DNA from: Fidelibacterota bacterium
GTDB taxonomy: Bacteria; Pseudomonadota; Alphaproteobacteria; Rhodospirillales; Rhodospirillaceae
Assembly (NCBI GenBank): GCA_947472795.1
Contig: CANJBL010000008.1
Coordinates: 62,001 to 126,000 of the forward strand
Direction of reading: 5' to 3'
Length of the DNA: 64,000 bases
This document shows, in pieces, positions 42,342 to 51,291 of this stretch. The notes beneath the pieces are model-generated. The model ran no database searches. It had not been told where the DNA came from and saw nothing but the letters and a program-made list of their open reading frames with translations. The number at the start of each line of letters is the position of its first letter. Position 1 is the stretch's first letter. The position numbers and the translations under genes are program-made.

Positions 42342-43342
42342 CCCTTGACCTTCCGCTGATATGGGCCCTCATCATCGCCTTCGCGGTCTTTGCCTATGTG
42401 GTCATGGATGGATTCGATCTCGGCATCGGCATTCTCTTTGTTCACCATGAGGATGGCCCGGCGCGCGACACAGCCATGAACTCCATCGCGCCCATCTGGG
42501 ATGGGAACGAGACCTGGCTGGTGCTGGGCGGCGGCGCGCTGATGGCCGCCTTCCCCCTCGCCTATGCGGTGATTCTCTCGGCGCTCTATGCCCCGCTGAC
42601 GGCCATGCTGCTGGCGTTGATCTTTCGGGGTGTAGCCTTCGAGTTCCGCTGGCGCGATGCAAGACATCGCTCTTTCTGGGACATGGCTTTCACCGGCGGC
42701 TCCTTGGTGGCGGCCTTCGCACAAGGCGTCGTCCTCGGCGCGCTGCTGCAAGGCATCGCGGTGGAGGGGCGCCACTACGCCGGCGGCTGGTGGGATTGGC
42801 TGTCGCCCTTCAGTTTGCTGTGTGGCGTGAGTCTCGTTGTCGGCTACGGCGCCCTCGGGGCAAGCTGGCTGGTGATGAAAACAGAAGGTGCACTACAAAA
42901 AGCCGCGCGGCGGCACGCCACGTGGCTTGGCGGCGGCACTGTCATTTGCATCGGACTCGTGAGCCTCGCCACACCGTTCCTGCAGGCATCCTATTTCCAG
43001 CGGTGGTTCCATTGGCCTGGACTCCTTTTCACAGTTCCAGTGCCGCTCCTCGTGGCGGTGTTGACGGCCGCCTTTTTCATGTCACTGAAGCGCGGCGCAG
43101 AGCGGGCGCCGTTTCTATTGCTGCTGGGCCTTTTCCTGCTGTGCTTCGCGGGTCTGGGCATCAGCATGTTCCCCTATATCGTGCCCGAGACCATTACCAT
43201 CTGGCAGGCCGCCGCCCCCGCATCGAGCTTAGCTTTCGTGCTGGTAGGCGCCGCCGTGCTGATACCGGTGATCTTGATCTACACGGGGTATGCCTATTGG
43301 GTTTTCCGCGGCAAGGTCGGCACGGAGGGTTATCACGGATGA
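42338..43342 (+). CDS. cydB: Cytochrome bd-type quinol oxidase subunit II
   Basis: The 334-residue protein has eight or nine helices and the family opening IWALIIAFAVFAYVVMDGFD, PIWDGNETWLVLGGGALMAA and FRGVAFEFRW. It pairs with CydA to stabilise the haem pair. ATG 42338 overlaps the cydA stop by four bases, giving translational coupling, and the next small gene overlaps its own stop in the same way. The longer plus-strand frame starting at 41453 is only an accidental extension over cydA. Confidence 0.95.
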   Translation: MTLDLPLIWALIIAFAVFAYVVMDGFDLGIGILFVHHEDGPARDTAMNSIAPIWDGNETWLVLGGGALMAAFPLAYAVILSALYAPLTAMLLALIFRGVAFEFRWRDARHRSFWDMAFTGGSLVAAFAQGVVLGALLQGIAVEGRHYAGGWWDWLSPFSLLCGVSLVVGYGALGASWLVMKTEGALQKAARRHATWLGGGTVICIGLVSLATPFLQASYFQRWFHWPGLLFTVPVPLLVAVLTAAFFMSLKRGAERAPFLLLLGLFLLCFAGLGISMFPYIVPETITIWQAAAPASSLAFVLVGAAVLIPVILIYTGYAYWVFRGKVGTEGYHG

Positions 43343-43449
43343 CACCCTCGCCCCTGTGGCAGCGTCTCGTCTGGTTCGTCGGCCTGTGGTGCGCGGGTGT
43401 GGCCGCTGCCGCCTTGTGCAGCCTTATTCTACGGGCGTGGCTGCTCTAG
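43339..43449 (+). CDS. DUF2474 small subunit of the bd oxidase
   Basis: ATG 43339 overlaps the cydB stop (ATGA) and encodes 36 residues (SPLWQRLVWFVGLWCAGVAA, ending LILRAWLL), a single transmembrane helix. W-x-RL-x-WFVGLW matches DUF2474, the CydX/CioS-like third subunit found with many bd oxidases. It would stabilise the complex. It is easily missed because of its length. Confidence 0.88.
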   Translation: MTPSPLWQRLVWFVGLWCAGVAAAALCSLILRAWLL

Positions 43450-43944
43450 AGTTTTATGCCATCGCCGGATGGAATTCTTCACCGCGCGGGTGCCCGCAAC
43501 ACCAAACGCGATCAACAGCACGCCCTGCGCCGCGGCGAAGGGCGGTTCCGAACCGGTGGGCGCCAGATCGTGAAGCGCGCCAATTTTCAGAAACATCTGA
43601 AACACGGTCACAAAAGCATTGAGATAGAAACCCGCCACCATGGCGATCACATAGACCGGACGCCAGATGCCTTTGAGTTTGAAAAGATCATGAGCCGCCA
43701 GAGCCACGGTCAAGACGGCCAGAAGAATGATGCCGATGATATGTCCCGGCAGCAGTTGGCTGAAAGGAAAGAGAAAGCCAGTAACGCTGATCAGAAACGA
43801 AAGCACCAGGAAGACGATGGCTGAGCCTTTCTTGTCCACACTCCGCAGCATGTCCCGCAGGACCGCGAAACCGGCACCGAGAGCAAGCAGACAGATGACG
43901 ACGTGCAGCATCGTGAACGTGGACAGCGACATACCGAGAACCAT
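43429..43944 (-). CDS. Four-helix membrane protein of unknown function
   Basis: ATG 43944 with GAGGGGG upstream gives 171 residues with four hydrophobic helices (LSTFTMLHVVICLLALGAGF; SAIVFLVLSFLISVTGFLFP; GHIIGIILLAVLTVALAAHD; PVYVIAMVAGFYLNAFVTVF). Conserved-looking polar residues include H and GHI in helices. It resembles widespread uncharacterised alphaproteobacterial membrane proteins. It converges with and overlaps the DUF2474 gene by 21 bp, and runs in the same direction as citramalate synthase, ending it on the other side of a short gap. Confidence 0.72.
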   Translation of the reverse strand: MVLGMSLSTFTMLHVVICLLALGAGFAVLRDMLRSVDKKGSAIVFLVLSFLISVTGFLFPFSQLLPGHIIGIILLAVLTVALAAHDLFKLKGIWRPVYVIAMVAGFYLNAFVTVFQMFLKIGALHDLAPTGSEPPFAAAQGVLLIAFGVAGTRAVKNSIRRWHKTLEQPRP

Positions 43945-43988
43945 GATGACCCCCTCATGTTCAGGCGTTGATCTGACTGCCGAAAATC

Positions 43989-45602
43989 TTACTCGGCGGC
44001 TTTCCCCCGCTTCGCGCGCTCCTGATCGTGGAACAGGAACCAGGTGATGCTGTCGTGCAAAGCATTGTACGACGCGTCGATGACGTTGGGTGACACGCCT
44101 ATGGTGGTCCAATGGCGGCCCGTAGGATCGGCGCTTTCGATCATGACGCGCGTAACCGCCTTTGTGCCGCTCTCGGGGGTGAGGATGCGCACCTTATAGT
44201 CAATGAGGCGGATCTCGGCGAGCTGCGGGTATACCGGCAAAAGCGCTTCGCGCAAGGCGCGGTCGAGCGCATCCACGGGGCCGTTGCCTTCGCCCACGCG
44301 CATGACACGCTTGCCCTTCACATCCAGCTTCACGGTCGCTTCGGATTGGGTGATGAGATCGCCCTTGGCATTGAAACGCCGCTCGCTCATGACGCGGAAG
44401 GTATTGAGCAGGAAATAGTCAGGCACCGCTTCCAAGAGGCGCCGGGCGAGCAGTTCAAAGCTGGCATCGGCGGCATCGTAGGAATAACCCTCGTGCTCGC
44501 GCGCCTTAACTTCCTCGATGAGGCGCGCGAATTTGGGATGCGTCGGCGGCACGTCGAAACCGATCTCGCGGAAGCGCGCGACGATGTTCGAGCGGCCCGC
44601 CTGATCAGAGACGATGATGCGCCGTTGGTTGCCCACCTTTTCCGGCGGCACATGTTCATAGGTGCGTGGGTCTTTCTCCACCGCCGAGACGTGCAGGCCG
44701 CCTTTGTGCGCGAAGGCGCGCTCACCGACATAGGCAGCGCCGCTGAGCGACGGGCGGTTCAAACGTTCATCCAGCAGCCGCGACACATGCGTAAGCTGTG
44801 CGAGCTGTGCATCACTGATGCCGGTGGAATAATCCATCTTCAACATAAGATTCGGAATGATGGAGACGAGGTTGGCGTTGCCGCAGCGCTCGCCCAGGCC
44901 GTTGAGCGTGCCTTGAATCTGGCGGACACCTGCGCGTACGGCAGCCAACGAATTGGCGACGGCATTTTCGGTGTCGTTGTGGCAATGGATGCCGAGCTTT
45001 TCGCCCGGAATGTGCTTGGTCACTTCGCCGACAATGCGCTCGATATCGTGGGGCAACGTGCCGCCGTTGGTGTCGCACAGCACAATCCAGCGCGAACCAC
45101 CCGCCAGTGCCGCCTTGAGGCAGTCCAGCGCATAGGTCGGGTTAGCGCGGTAACCATCGAAGAAATGCTCGGCGTCGAACAGCGCCTCGTCCTTGCGCTT
45201 TGAGGCTTCGGCGAGACTTTCGCCGATCATGTCGATGTTCTCGTTCAGCGTGGTGCCGAGCGCTGCTTCCACATGGAAGTCCCACGTTTTTCCCACGAGG
45301 CAAACGACGCGTGGGGAGGCGTCGAGAATGGCGGCAAGGCCCGGGTCGTTGCTGGTGCTGCGCCCGGGGCGCCGGGTCATGCCGAAGGCGGTGATGCGGG
45401 CCTTGGTGAGGGATGGGCTTGCGGCAAAGAAGGCGTCGTCCGTGGGATTCGCGCCGGGCCAGCCGCCCTCGATGTAGTCGATGCCCAGCCGGTCCAACGC
45501 TTCGGCAATGGCGACCTTGTCGGCCACGCCGAAATCGACGCCCTGGGTCTGGGCGCCGTCGCGCAAGGTCGAGTCATAAAGATATATCCGGTCGCCAGCC
45601 AT
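43989..45602 (-). CDS. cimA: (R)-citramalate synthase
   Basis: The 537-residue protein belongs to the homocitrate/isopropylmalate synthase superfamily. IYLYDSTLRDGAQTQGVDFG is the catalytic start of the TIM barrel, GIHCHNDTENAVANSLAAVR the metal-binding HxH, and LNGLGERCGNANL the glycine-rich end. The linker and C-terminal regulatory domain are present (VKLDVKGKRVMRV..). The DGAQTQG context and length match CimA, which condenses pyruvate and acetyl-CoA to citramalate in the threonine-independent isoleucine route, rather than LeuA. ATG 45602 is chosen; the upstream extension is not family-like. Confidence 0.9.
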   Translation of the reverse strand: MAGDRIYLYDSTLRDGAQTQGVDFGVADKVAIAEALDRLGIDYIEGGWPGANPTDDAFFAASPSLTKARITAFGMTRRPGRSTSNDPGLAAILDASPRVVCLVGKTWDFHVEAALGTTLNENIDMIGESLAEASKRKDEALFDAEHFFDGYRANPTYALDCLKAALAGGSRWIVLCDTNGGTLPHDIERIVGEVTKHIPGEKLGIHCHNDTENAVANSLAAVRAGVRQIQGTLNGLGERCGNANLVSIIPNLMLKMDYSTGISDAQLAQLTHVSRLLDERLNRPSLSGAAYVGERAFAHKGGLHVSAVEKDPRTYEHVPPEKVGNQRRIIVSDQAGRSNIVARFREIGFDVPPTHPKFARLIEEVKAREHEGYSYDAADASFELLARRLLEAVPDYFLLNTFRVMSERRFNAKGDLITQSEATVKLDVKGKRVMRVGEGNGPVDALDRALREALLPVYPQLAEIRLIDYKVRILTPESGTKAVTRVMIESADPTGRHWTTIGVSPNVIDASYNALHDSITWFLFHDQERAKRGKAAE

Positions 45603-45746
45603 CGGGAACCCTAAAGGAATCAAGCCGTCGGCTTGTTTTATACCAGCCCGGCACGCGGGCCCAAGACTGAATTCAGCGACTGATCCAAAGGACTGATTTA
45701 CAGTGGCGCCACAGCCACTGCCGCCAACGCCACCCAAGGAGTGCCG

Positions 45747-46094
45747 ATGAATTGGCTATATGTCTCGCCGGTCCTGCTGCTGATTTGTTCCAACATCTTC
45801 ATGACTTTTGCCTGGTACGGCCAACTCAAGTTCCCCGGCACCTCCCTCTGGGTCGTCATCCCCGTCAGCTGGGGCATCGCCTTTGTCGAATACTGCCTTG
45901 CCGTGCCCGCCAACCGCATCGGCTACGCCGTGTATTCTGCCGCGCAGCTGAAGATCATGCAGGAGGTGATCACGCTGGTGGTTTTCGCCTTCTTCTCGGT
46001 GCTGTATCTGGGCGAGGCCATCAAGTGGAACCATGTAGCCGCGTTCGGCTGCCTGGGCCTGGGCGCTTTCTTCGCGTTCCACAACTGGGCGTGA
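45747..46094 (+). CDS. DMT-superfamily small membrane protein (DUF486)
   Basis: The 115-residue protein has four helices (SPVLLLICSNIFMTFAWYGQ, PVSWGIAFVEYCLAVPANRI, IMQEVITLVVFAFFSVLYLG, NHVAAFGCLGLGAFFAFHN) and matches DUF486. The function is unknown, and it may be related to small DMT exporters. ATG 45747 has AAGGAG six bases upstream; GTG 45741 is less likely. Confidence 0.9.
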   Translation: MNWLYVSPVLLLICSNIFMTFAWYGQLKFPGTSLWVVIPVSWGIAFVEYCLAVPANRIGYAVYSAAQLKIMQEVITLVVFAFFSVLYLGEAIKWNHVAAFGCLGLGAFFAFHNWA

Positions 46095-46135
46095 GACTGA
46101 TAGGATAACGGCATAAACAATCTTGCGAGATTTTC

Positions 46136-46654
46136 ATGGGCCACGATCACACACACGACCACGACCATACGCACGATCATCCGCCGGTACCCGGCACGGT
46201 CGATTGGAAGATTCACGGCGTCAAAGTCATCCCCGGCGATCAGTTGGATGCCAATACCGCCCAAACCCCCGGCATGAACCGGCAAGCCGCTATCAACCTC
46301 GCGCGTGTCGGTGCGCAAAAGATCTGGGCTGGCACGGTGCACATCCATGCCAATGCCAAGACCGGCGCGCATCATCATGGCCATCTGGAAAGCGTGATTT
46401 ATGTGGTGAAGGGCCGCGCGCGTTTGCGCTGGGGCGATCGCCTGGAATATGTCGCCGAGGCTGGGCCGGGCGATTTCATTTTTGTGCCGCCCTACGTTCC
46501 GCACCAGGAGATCAACGCCAGCACCGACGAGACCCTGGAATGCGTACTGGTGCGCAGTGACAACGAAGCTGTCGCCATCAATCTCGAGATCGAACCGGTG
46601 GAAAAACCCGAGGCCGTATTGTGGGTGGACCCCGTCCACCGCGACAAAAAATAG
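46136..46654 (+). CDS. Cupin-domain protein with histidine-rich N-terminus
   Basis: The 172-residue protein starts GHDHTHDHDHTHDH, a metal-binding-like run, followed by a single cupin barrel. The barrel carries HIHANAKTGAHHHGHLESVI, YVVKGRARLRWGDRLEYV, GPGDFIFVPPYVPHQEIN. The two-histidine, glutamate and second-motif histidine layout is that of metal-containing cupins. Possible roles are a metal-dependent enzyme or a small-molecule binder. The His-rich start may store or sense nickel or zinc. Confidence 0.87.
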   Translation: MGHDHTHDHDHTHDHPPVPGTVDWKIHGVKVIPGDQLDANTAQTPGMNRQAAINLARVGAQKIWAGTVHIHANAKTGAHHHGHLESVIYVVKGRARLRWGDRLEYVAEAGPGDFIFVPPYVPHQEINASTDETLECVLVRSDNEAVAINLEIEPVEKPEAVLWVDPVHRDKK

Positions 46655-46657
46655 CAG

Positions 46658-47449
46658 CTAAAGCGTGGGCGCGACGAAAGCCATCATCTCGCGAACGGAC
46701 TGATCGATGCCTGACGGCGGCGGCGGGCCCGCCTCCAGACTTGCAAAGATATCTTCACCCTTAAGCCACCGCACCTCGGCGTTCTCGTCGGCGAGGATCA
46801 CCGCAAGTGCGGCATTAAGTTCGAAGGTCGCATCCCGCAGCCCGGCCAGGCGCATCGCCGCCACCAGCACCATGCGGCAGGCGTGAACGATGGAGACGTA
46901 ATCGCCGGGCATGGGGATATTGGGCACCTCGTCCCGCTCGAACGCACCGAGACACGCCGCAAGGCTGGTTGAGATGAACGCGTGGCAGCCCAAGGGTCGC
47001 GCTGCATAAACAGAACACACCGTATCGTCGAGCAGCGGGCAGCGCACGTGAGCTTTCAGGCGTTCGTCCAGCGATAGCGCGCGCGTTTTTGTGTCGGCCT
47101 CGAAAACGGCAGCGACGGTCTTGGTGCGCCGGCGAATGGTGGCCGCCACCAGAAAAGCCTCTGGCGCCATGACCGTCACCATCTGCGTGCAGCAATGATA
47201 ACAGCCGCGTTTACAGGCCAGCAGGGGCGCGGCGGAGGCCGGCACGGTGCGGTCATATAAAGTCGCGAGGTGCAGCGTGGCGGCAGAACAAGGCGAGGTC
47301 TCTGTCGGGCTTTTCAGAAGCTTGACGACTTGGCGTATGTGCGCCGCCATGGAACGCGGATCGCCCGAGAGGATGAGGGGGCGATCCAGAAACTGCTCGT
47401 CCTGGCGTTGCAGGATGCGGCGCTCCGGACGCGAGAGGCGGTCACTCAT
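46658..47449 (-). CDS. YkgJ-family cysteine-cluster protein
   Basis: The 263-residue protein has a YkgJ-type cluster: LLACKRGCYHCCTQMVTVMA, then VRCPLLDDTVCSVYAARPLG and a following CHAFIS. This family is likely an Fe-S or zinc-binding protein, sometimes linked to oxidoreductase maturation. The remaining regions are helical. It converges with the cupin gene (3 bp gap) and is divergent from the DUF1194 gene across a GCCCC-rich gap. Confidence 0.87.
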   Translation of the reverse strand: MSDRLSRPERRILQRQDEQFLDRPLILSGDPRSMAAHIRQVVKLLKSPTETSPCSAATLHLATLYDRTVPASAAPLLACKRGCYHCCTQMVTVMAPEAFLVAATIRRRTKTVAAVFEADTKTRALSLDERLKAHVRCPLLDDTVCSVYAARPLGCHAFISTSLAACLGAFERDEVPNIPMPGDYVSIVHACRMVLVAAMRLAGLRDATFELNAALAVILADENAEVRWLKGEDIFASLEAGPPPPSGIDQSVREMMAFVAPTL

Positions 47450-47476
47450 TGTAACGGCTGGATAAGGGATGCTGAA

Positions 47477-47690
47477 AAAAGGGGCAAAACATGCCCCAAG
47501 ACACTAGGGCCATCTGCCATGGCGAACAAGGCGGGGCCCTGCCCAATGCACACTATTAGGCCCCAAATAGTGGCCCAACCCGCCGCATTTATGCCCCGGA
47601 CTTTAGGGACAATAACCCGTGAGGCCGATAATGCCCCGCTACCAATCCAGGGCGAGTTCCGCTAAACACTTTCCAGTTTGGGGCGACGGG
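47477..47690. repeat. Cluster of GCCCC-type repeats in a divergent gap
   Basis: Between 47450 and 47709 the motif GCCCC followed by seven to twelve bases and A/GGGC occurs four times (47491, 47558, 47591 and 47631). It includes a hairpin GGGGCA/TGCCCC (47481-47497) and CACTATT/AATAGTG (47551-47573). The right end has the inverse TTTGGGGC near 47678. It lies in the promoter gap of the YkgJ and DUF1194 genes. Confidence 0.5.
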
Positions 47691-47709
47691 AGGCTCTAAG
47701 ATTTCGTCG

Positions 47710-48456
47710 ATGGGTTATCGATCTACATTTTTTGCCGTGGGACTGATCGCCGCCGGTGCGTTAGCACCGAGCGCGCAGAATGCTGCGCGCGCCGCCGATA
47801 CCATGGCGGTGGATTTGGCGCTCATCCTGGCGGTGGACACATCCATGAGCGTCGACGAGGGCGAAGCCATTACCCAGCGCGCCGGTTACATCCATGCCAT
47901 GCGCGATAAGAAAGTAGCGGACGCCATTAAGGGTGGGCCTATCGGACGCATCGCGATTGCATATATGGAGTGGTCGAGCCCCTATACACAAACCGTCATC
48001 ATCCCCTGGCGTGTGATCTCGGATGAAGCCTCCGCCAAGAAATTTGCCGACGATCTGGAAAAGACCACCTACAAGCCGGGCAGCACCACGTCCATCAGCG
48101 GCGGCATCGATTATTCCGTGAAGATGTTCAGGGGTATGGAGTACGAGCCGACACGCAAGGTCATTGATGTGTCGGGCGACGGCTACAGCGACTATGGCCG
48201 GCCCGTGACGGAATCGCGCGATAAGGCCGTGGCCGAGGGCATCACCATCAATGGCCTCGCCCTCATGAACCAGCGCGGACCCGGCCAAGCGTCGGCACCG
48301 TTGGACCTGGATAAATATTACCGCGACAACGTTATCGGCGGGCCGGGCTCCTTTTACATCGCCGTGCGTAGCCTTCAGGATTTTGACCGCTCCATCATCA
48401 AGAAGATGGTGCTGGAGATTTCAAGCCTTCTCCCGCCGCGCGCGCCCAACGGCTGA
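47710..48456 (+). CDS. DUF1194 von Willebrand factor A-like exported protein
   Basis: The 248-residue protein has a signal peptide (FFAVGLIAAGALAPSAQNAA) and a vWA-like core beginning VDLALILAVDTSMSVDEGEA. DTSMS is the MIDAS metal-adhesion motif, and RKVIDVSGDGYSDYGRPV and GITINGLALMN are the following strands. It matches DUF1194. The role is unknown, likely periplasmic binding. The next gene follows closely. Confidence 0.85.
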   Translation: MGYRSTFFAVGLIAAGALAPSAQNAARAADTMAVDLALILAVDTSMSVDEGEAITQRAGYIHAMRDKKVADAIKGGPIGRIAIAYMEWSSPYTQTVIIPWRVISDEASAKKFADDLEKTTYKPGSTTSISGGIDYSVKMFRGMEYEPTRKVIDVSGDGYSDYGRPVTESRDKAVAEGITINGLALMNQRGPGQASAPLDLDKYYRDNVIGGPGSFYIAVRSLQDFDRSIIKKMVLEISSLLPPRAPNG

Positions 48457-48469
48457 GCCGGCGCATCCT

Positions 48470-48928
48470 TTGCAAATCTTTGTCGATGCCGATGCCTGTC
48501 CCGTTAAGGATGAGGTGGTGCGCGTCGCCGAACGCCATAACCTGCCTGTGCTTCTTGTCAGCAACAGCTGGATGCGTGGACCCGATCATCCCTTGGTGCA
48601 GCGCTTCACCGTCAACGACCATCCGGATGCGGCGGACGACTGGATCGCCGCGCGTGTGACGCCGGAAGATGTGGTGATCACCGCCGATATTCCTCTGGCT
48701 GCCCGCTGTGTGGCGAAAGGTGCTGCTGTGTTGCGCCCCAACGGTAGGCCTTTGGATCAGAACTCCATCGGCATGACATTGGCGGTGCGCGACTTGCACA
48801 CGCATCTCAGGGAAACCGGTGAAATCACGGGTGGCCCCTCAGCTTTTCAGAAGCAGGACCGCTCGCGGTTTTTAGAGGCACTGGAAACGGTGATTCAGGC
48901 GCTAAAGCGTAAAGCATCCAGCGCCTGA
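48470..48928 (+). CDS. YaiI/YqxD (DUF188) family protein
   Basis: The protein reads LQIFVDADACPVKDEVVRVA, and later VVITADIPLAARCVAKGAAV and RPNGRPLDQNSIGMTLAVRD. These are the DxDACPVK and TADIPLA motifs of the YaiI/YqxD family, a PIN-like fold whose function is unknown. The only plausible starts are TTG 48470 (152 residues) or codons inside the previous gene. The spacing to DUF1194 (13 bp) suggests co-transcription. Confidence 0.85.
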   Translation: MQIFVDADACPVKDEVVRVAERHNLPVLLVSNSWMRGPDHPLVQRFTVNDHPDAADDWIAARVTPEDVVITADIPLAARCVAKGAAVLRPNGRPLDQNSIGMTLAVRDLHTHLRETGEITGGPSAFQKQDRSRFLEALETVIQALKRKASSA

Positions 48929-48935
48929 TACCTGA

Positions 48936-49580
48936 TCAGCGCGCGATATCGACAGAAGCCAGGAATGTCATTTGTCCGCCCTGGTGGATCGGAATCATTT
49001 CCGCCGGTGTCAAAGGATGATAGGGCTGGCTGGCGGGCCACGGGTCGAGAACACCAAGACTCATGACATTCGGTCCTGAGTCGGTCTCGACATAATCGGC
49101 GCTGACGATGACCATGGCGTGGTGCGTATTCGCATAAAGGATTGGTTTATTGTCGGTCAAAAGTTCGACGATGAGCGCCTTGTTGATCGACACGATGCCA
49201 GAGGCGGGCGCATACCGCGCTGTGACGCGAGAACCAAAATCGTTGCCGAGTTTATCGCGCCAGGATGCGCTCAAGACGTCCTGCATGACGAGCTGGTTCG
49301 CGCCCTGACATTGCAGCTTTCCAAAAACTTTATCGACGATCTGCAGTTGGTCGGTCGGGTGTTGGTACATCGCGAAAATCATCGCGCAGGACGCGGCCCA
49401 GCACCAGTTCGGACAGTCCTGCACGACACGTTCGGGCTGTACGACATAGGCGCGCAGCACAGGACGGGGTCCGTCCGGCGTATTGGTCACGCCCGATTTC
49501 ATGACGGTCGCGGCGGCAGACCCGCCGTAAGCTAAGGCAGCACTCGCGGCCATTTGGCCGACAAATTGGCGACGATTCAT
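48936..49580 (-). CDS. Papain-like cysteine protease-type protein with twin-arginine signal
   Basis: From ATG 49580 the 214-residue protein starts MNRRQFVGQMAASAALAYGG, a Tat-type RR-x-F signal peptide. Next comes VVQDCPNWCWAASCAMIFAM, with the catalytic cysteine in NWCWAAS as in papain-like AvrRpt2/C39-type enzymes, YANTHHAMVIVSADY (His) and SLGVLDPWPAS (Asp/Asn). It would act in the periplasm after export in a folded state. Its substrate is unknown. The longer frame up to 49622 adds 14 residues without family sequence. Confidence 0.82.
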   Translation of the reverse strand: MNRRQFVGQMAASAALAYGGSAAATVMKSGVTNTPDGPRPVLRAYVVQPERVVQDCPNWCWAASCAMIFAMYQHPTDQLQIVDKVFGKLQCQGANQLVMQDVLSASWRDKLGNDFGSRVTARYAPASGIVSINKALIVELLTDNKPILYANTHHAMVIVSADYVETDSGPNVMSLGVLDPWPASQPYHPLTPAEMIPIHQGGQMTFLASVDIAR

Positions 49581-49622
49581 GAATTTATTCCTTGGGCTTA
49601 TTCCAAGTTGCTTATACCGCAA

Positions 49623-49946
49623 TGATCGTATTGTGATTGTAAATACGCCGCAACATCTTCGATTCCTGGAAGGGCCGGGTCATTCGCGGGGGAAATGGCC
49701 CCAATAGGACGGAAAACTTGACTTATTAACCCTTAGCGCCTATGGAATCGGCGTCCGCATCATGCGGCAACGTCTCGCGATACGCGCGCAGGTGCCCCCT
49801 TTAGGGTTTTGGCACCGTTCCTCGAGAAGTTTTTATCTCCCTCCCGTCGGTTGCGTGCCTACCGGGTTAACGCAGACCGTTTCGACGTCTCCGCCTTTTC
49901 GCGGAGCCTCAGCGCCTGTGCATATAAAAATAAGAAAGAAGCATTC
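49623..49946 (+). other. Long leader of the rhlE-type helicase gene
   Basis: This 324-bp gap holds the divergent start of the protease gene and then a gene-free leader. CTCCGC/GCGGAG with a six-base loop forms a hairpin at 49888-49905, and an A-rich stretch precedes ATG 49947. Long structured leaders are common for cold-regulated DEAD-box helicases, but no known family was recognised. Confidence 0.35.
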
Positions 49947-51236
49947 ATGACTACTTTTTCCGACCTCGGCCTTATTGAGCCGCTCCTCCGCGCGCTCACG
50001 GCTGAAGGTTACACCGTGCCCACGCCCATCCAGACGCGCGCCATTCCGCTGCTTCTGCAGGGCCGGGACATGCTGGGCATCGCCCAGACCGGCACCGGCA
50101 AGACCGCGGCTTTCGCGCTGCCCATCCTGCAGCGCCTCGACGCGAACCGCATCAAAGCCAAGGCACGCTGCCCGCGCGCCCTGATCCTTACCCCCACCCG
50201 CGAACTCGCCGTGCAGATTGGCGATGGCTTCAAGACCTACGGCCGCCACTTGGGCTTCAAGCACACCGTCGTCTTCGGCGGCGTTGGACAAGGCCAGCAA
50301 GTCTCGGCCATGAACGCCGGCGTCGATATCCTGGTGGCGACACCGGGCCGTCTGCTCGACCTCATGAACCAGCGCCACATCGACCTGAGCCAAGTGGAAT
50401 TCCTGGTGCTCGATGAAGCCGACCGTATGTTGGATATGGGCTTCATTCGCGATGTGAAGGTCATCGTCGCTAAAATCGGCGCCAACCGTCAGACGTTGCT
50501 GTTCTCGGCCACCATGCCGGAAGCGGTGATGTCTCTGGCGAAGGGCATCTTGCGCGACTATGAGCGCATTGAAGTGACGCCGCAGTCCACCACCGTGGAA
50601 CGCATCGATCAGAAAGTGATGTTCGTGGCACGCGAAGACAAGCGCAAGCTGCTCCAGCATCTTCTGAGCGACAAAAGCATCACGCGCGTGCTGGTCTTCA
50701 CCCGCACCAAGCATGCGGCCAACCGCGTCTCCGAGCATCTGATAAAAGCCGGCATTGCCGCCGATGCCATTCACGGCAACAAATCGCAGAACGCCCGCCA
50801 ACGCAGCCTTGAGGCTTTCAAGTCCGGCAAGGCGCGTGTACTGGTGGCCACCGATATCGCCGCGCGCGGCATCGACGTGGACGGCATCAGCCACGTGATC
50901 AACTTCGAACTGCCCGCCGATCCGGAAAGCTACGTGCATCGCATTGGCCGCACGGCCCGGGCCGGCACATCCGGCTGTGCCATTTCTTTCTGCGATGCAG
51001 ACGAAGTCGCCGATCTGAAGGCCATTGAGCGCACCACGCGCCAGACCATCACCGTGGATACGAGCCACGCTTTCCACGCCGGCCATGTGGCGACGCGCAG
51101 CGATCGCAGCCGCTCACCTGGTGGTCAACCGCCGCAGGGCCAAAAGCCCAGTGGTGAAAAGCAGGGTCAGCCACGCCGCAACCGCAATCGCCGGGGACCT
51201 TCCAAACCCTGGGACAACCGCTCGCAAGCGGCCTAA
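49947..51236 (+). CDS. rhlE: DEAD-box RNA helicase, RhlE type
   Basis: The 429-residue protein has the Q motif (PTPIQTRAI), AQTGTGKT (I), PTRELAVQI (Ia), TPGR (Ib), DEAD (II), SAT (III), ARGID (V) and [10 protein letters not shown] (VI). The tail after about 380 is basic and G, Q and R-rich ([20 protein letters not shown]), as in RhlE proteins that act in ribosome maturation and RNA decay. ATG 49947 follows a rich leader. A perfect terminator follows at 51259. Confidence 0.93.
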   Translation: MTTFSDLGLIEPLLRALTAEGYTVPTPIQTRAIPLLLQGRDMLGIAQTGTGKTAAFALPILQRLDANRIKAKARCPRALILTPTRELAVQIGDGFKTYGRHLGFKHTVVFGGVGQGQQVSAMNAGVDILVATPGRLLDLMNQRHIDLSQVEFLVLDEADRMLDMGFIRDVKVIVAKIGANRQTLLFSATMPEAVMSLAKGILRDYERIEVTPQSTTVERIDQKVMFVAREDKRKLLQHLLSDKSITRVLVFTRTKHAANRVSEHLIKAGIAADAIHGNKSQNARQRSLEAFKSGKARVLVATDIAARGIDVDGISHVINFELPADPESYVHRIGRTARAGTSGCAISFCDADEVADLKAIERTTRQTITVDTSHAFHAGHVATRSDRSRSPGGQPPQGQKPSGEKQGQPRRNRNRRGPSKPWDNRSQAA

Positions 51237-51258
51237 TTTAGAAGCGGCCTCATTCAGC

Positions 51259-51291
51259 AAACGGCGCGGATAACCTCCGCGCCGTTTTTTT
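51259..51291 (+). terminator. Rho-independent terminator of rhlE
   Basis: AACGGCGCGGA/TCCGCGCCGTT with a five-base loop is followed by a run of T. It ends the plus-strand helicase transcript and overlaps the 3' end of the convergent thiolase gene at 51290. Confidence 0.92.

Noticed and set aside
44112-45203. Plus-strand frame of 363 residues inside cimA
   Set aside because: Antisense shadow of a clear citramalate synthase; no motifs and unlikely amino-acid composition.
49833-51086. Minus-strand frame of 417 residues inside rhlE
   Set aside because: Antisense shadow of the helicase gene; His-rich composition typical of reversed GC-rich coding.
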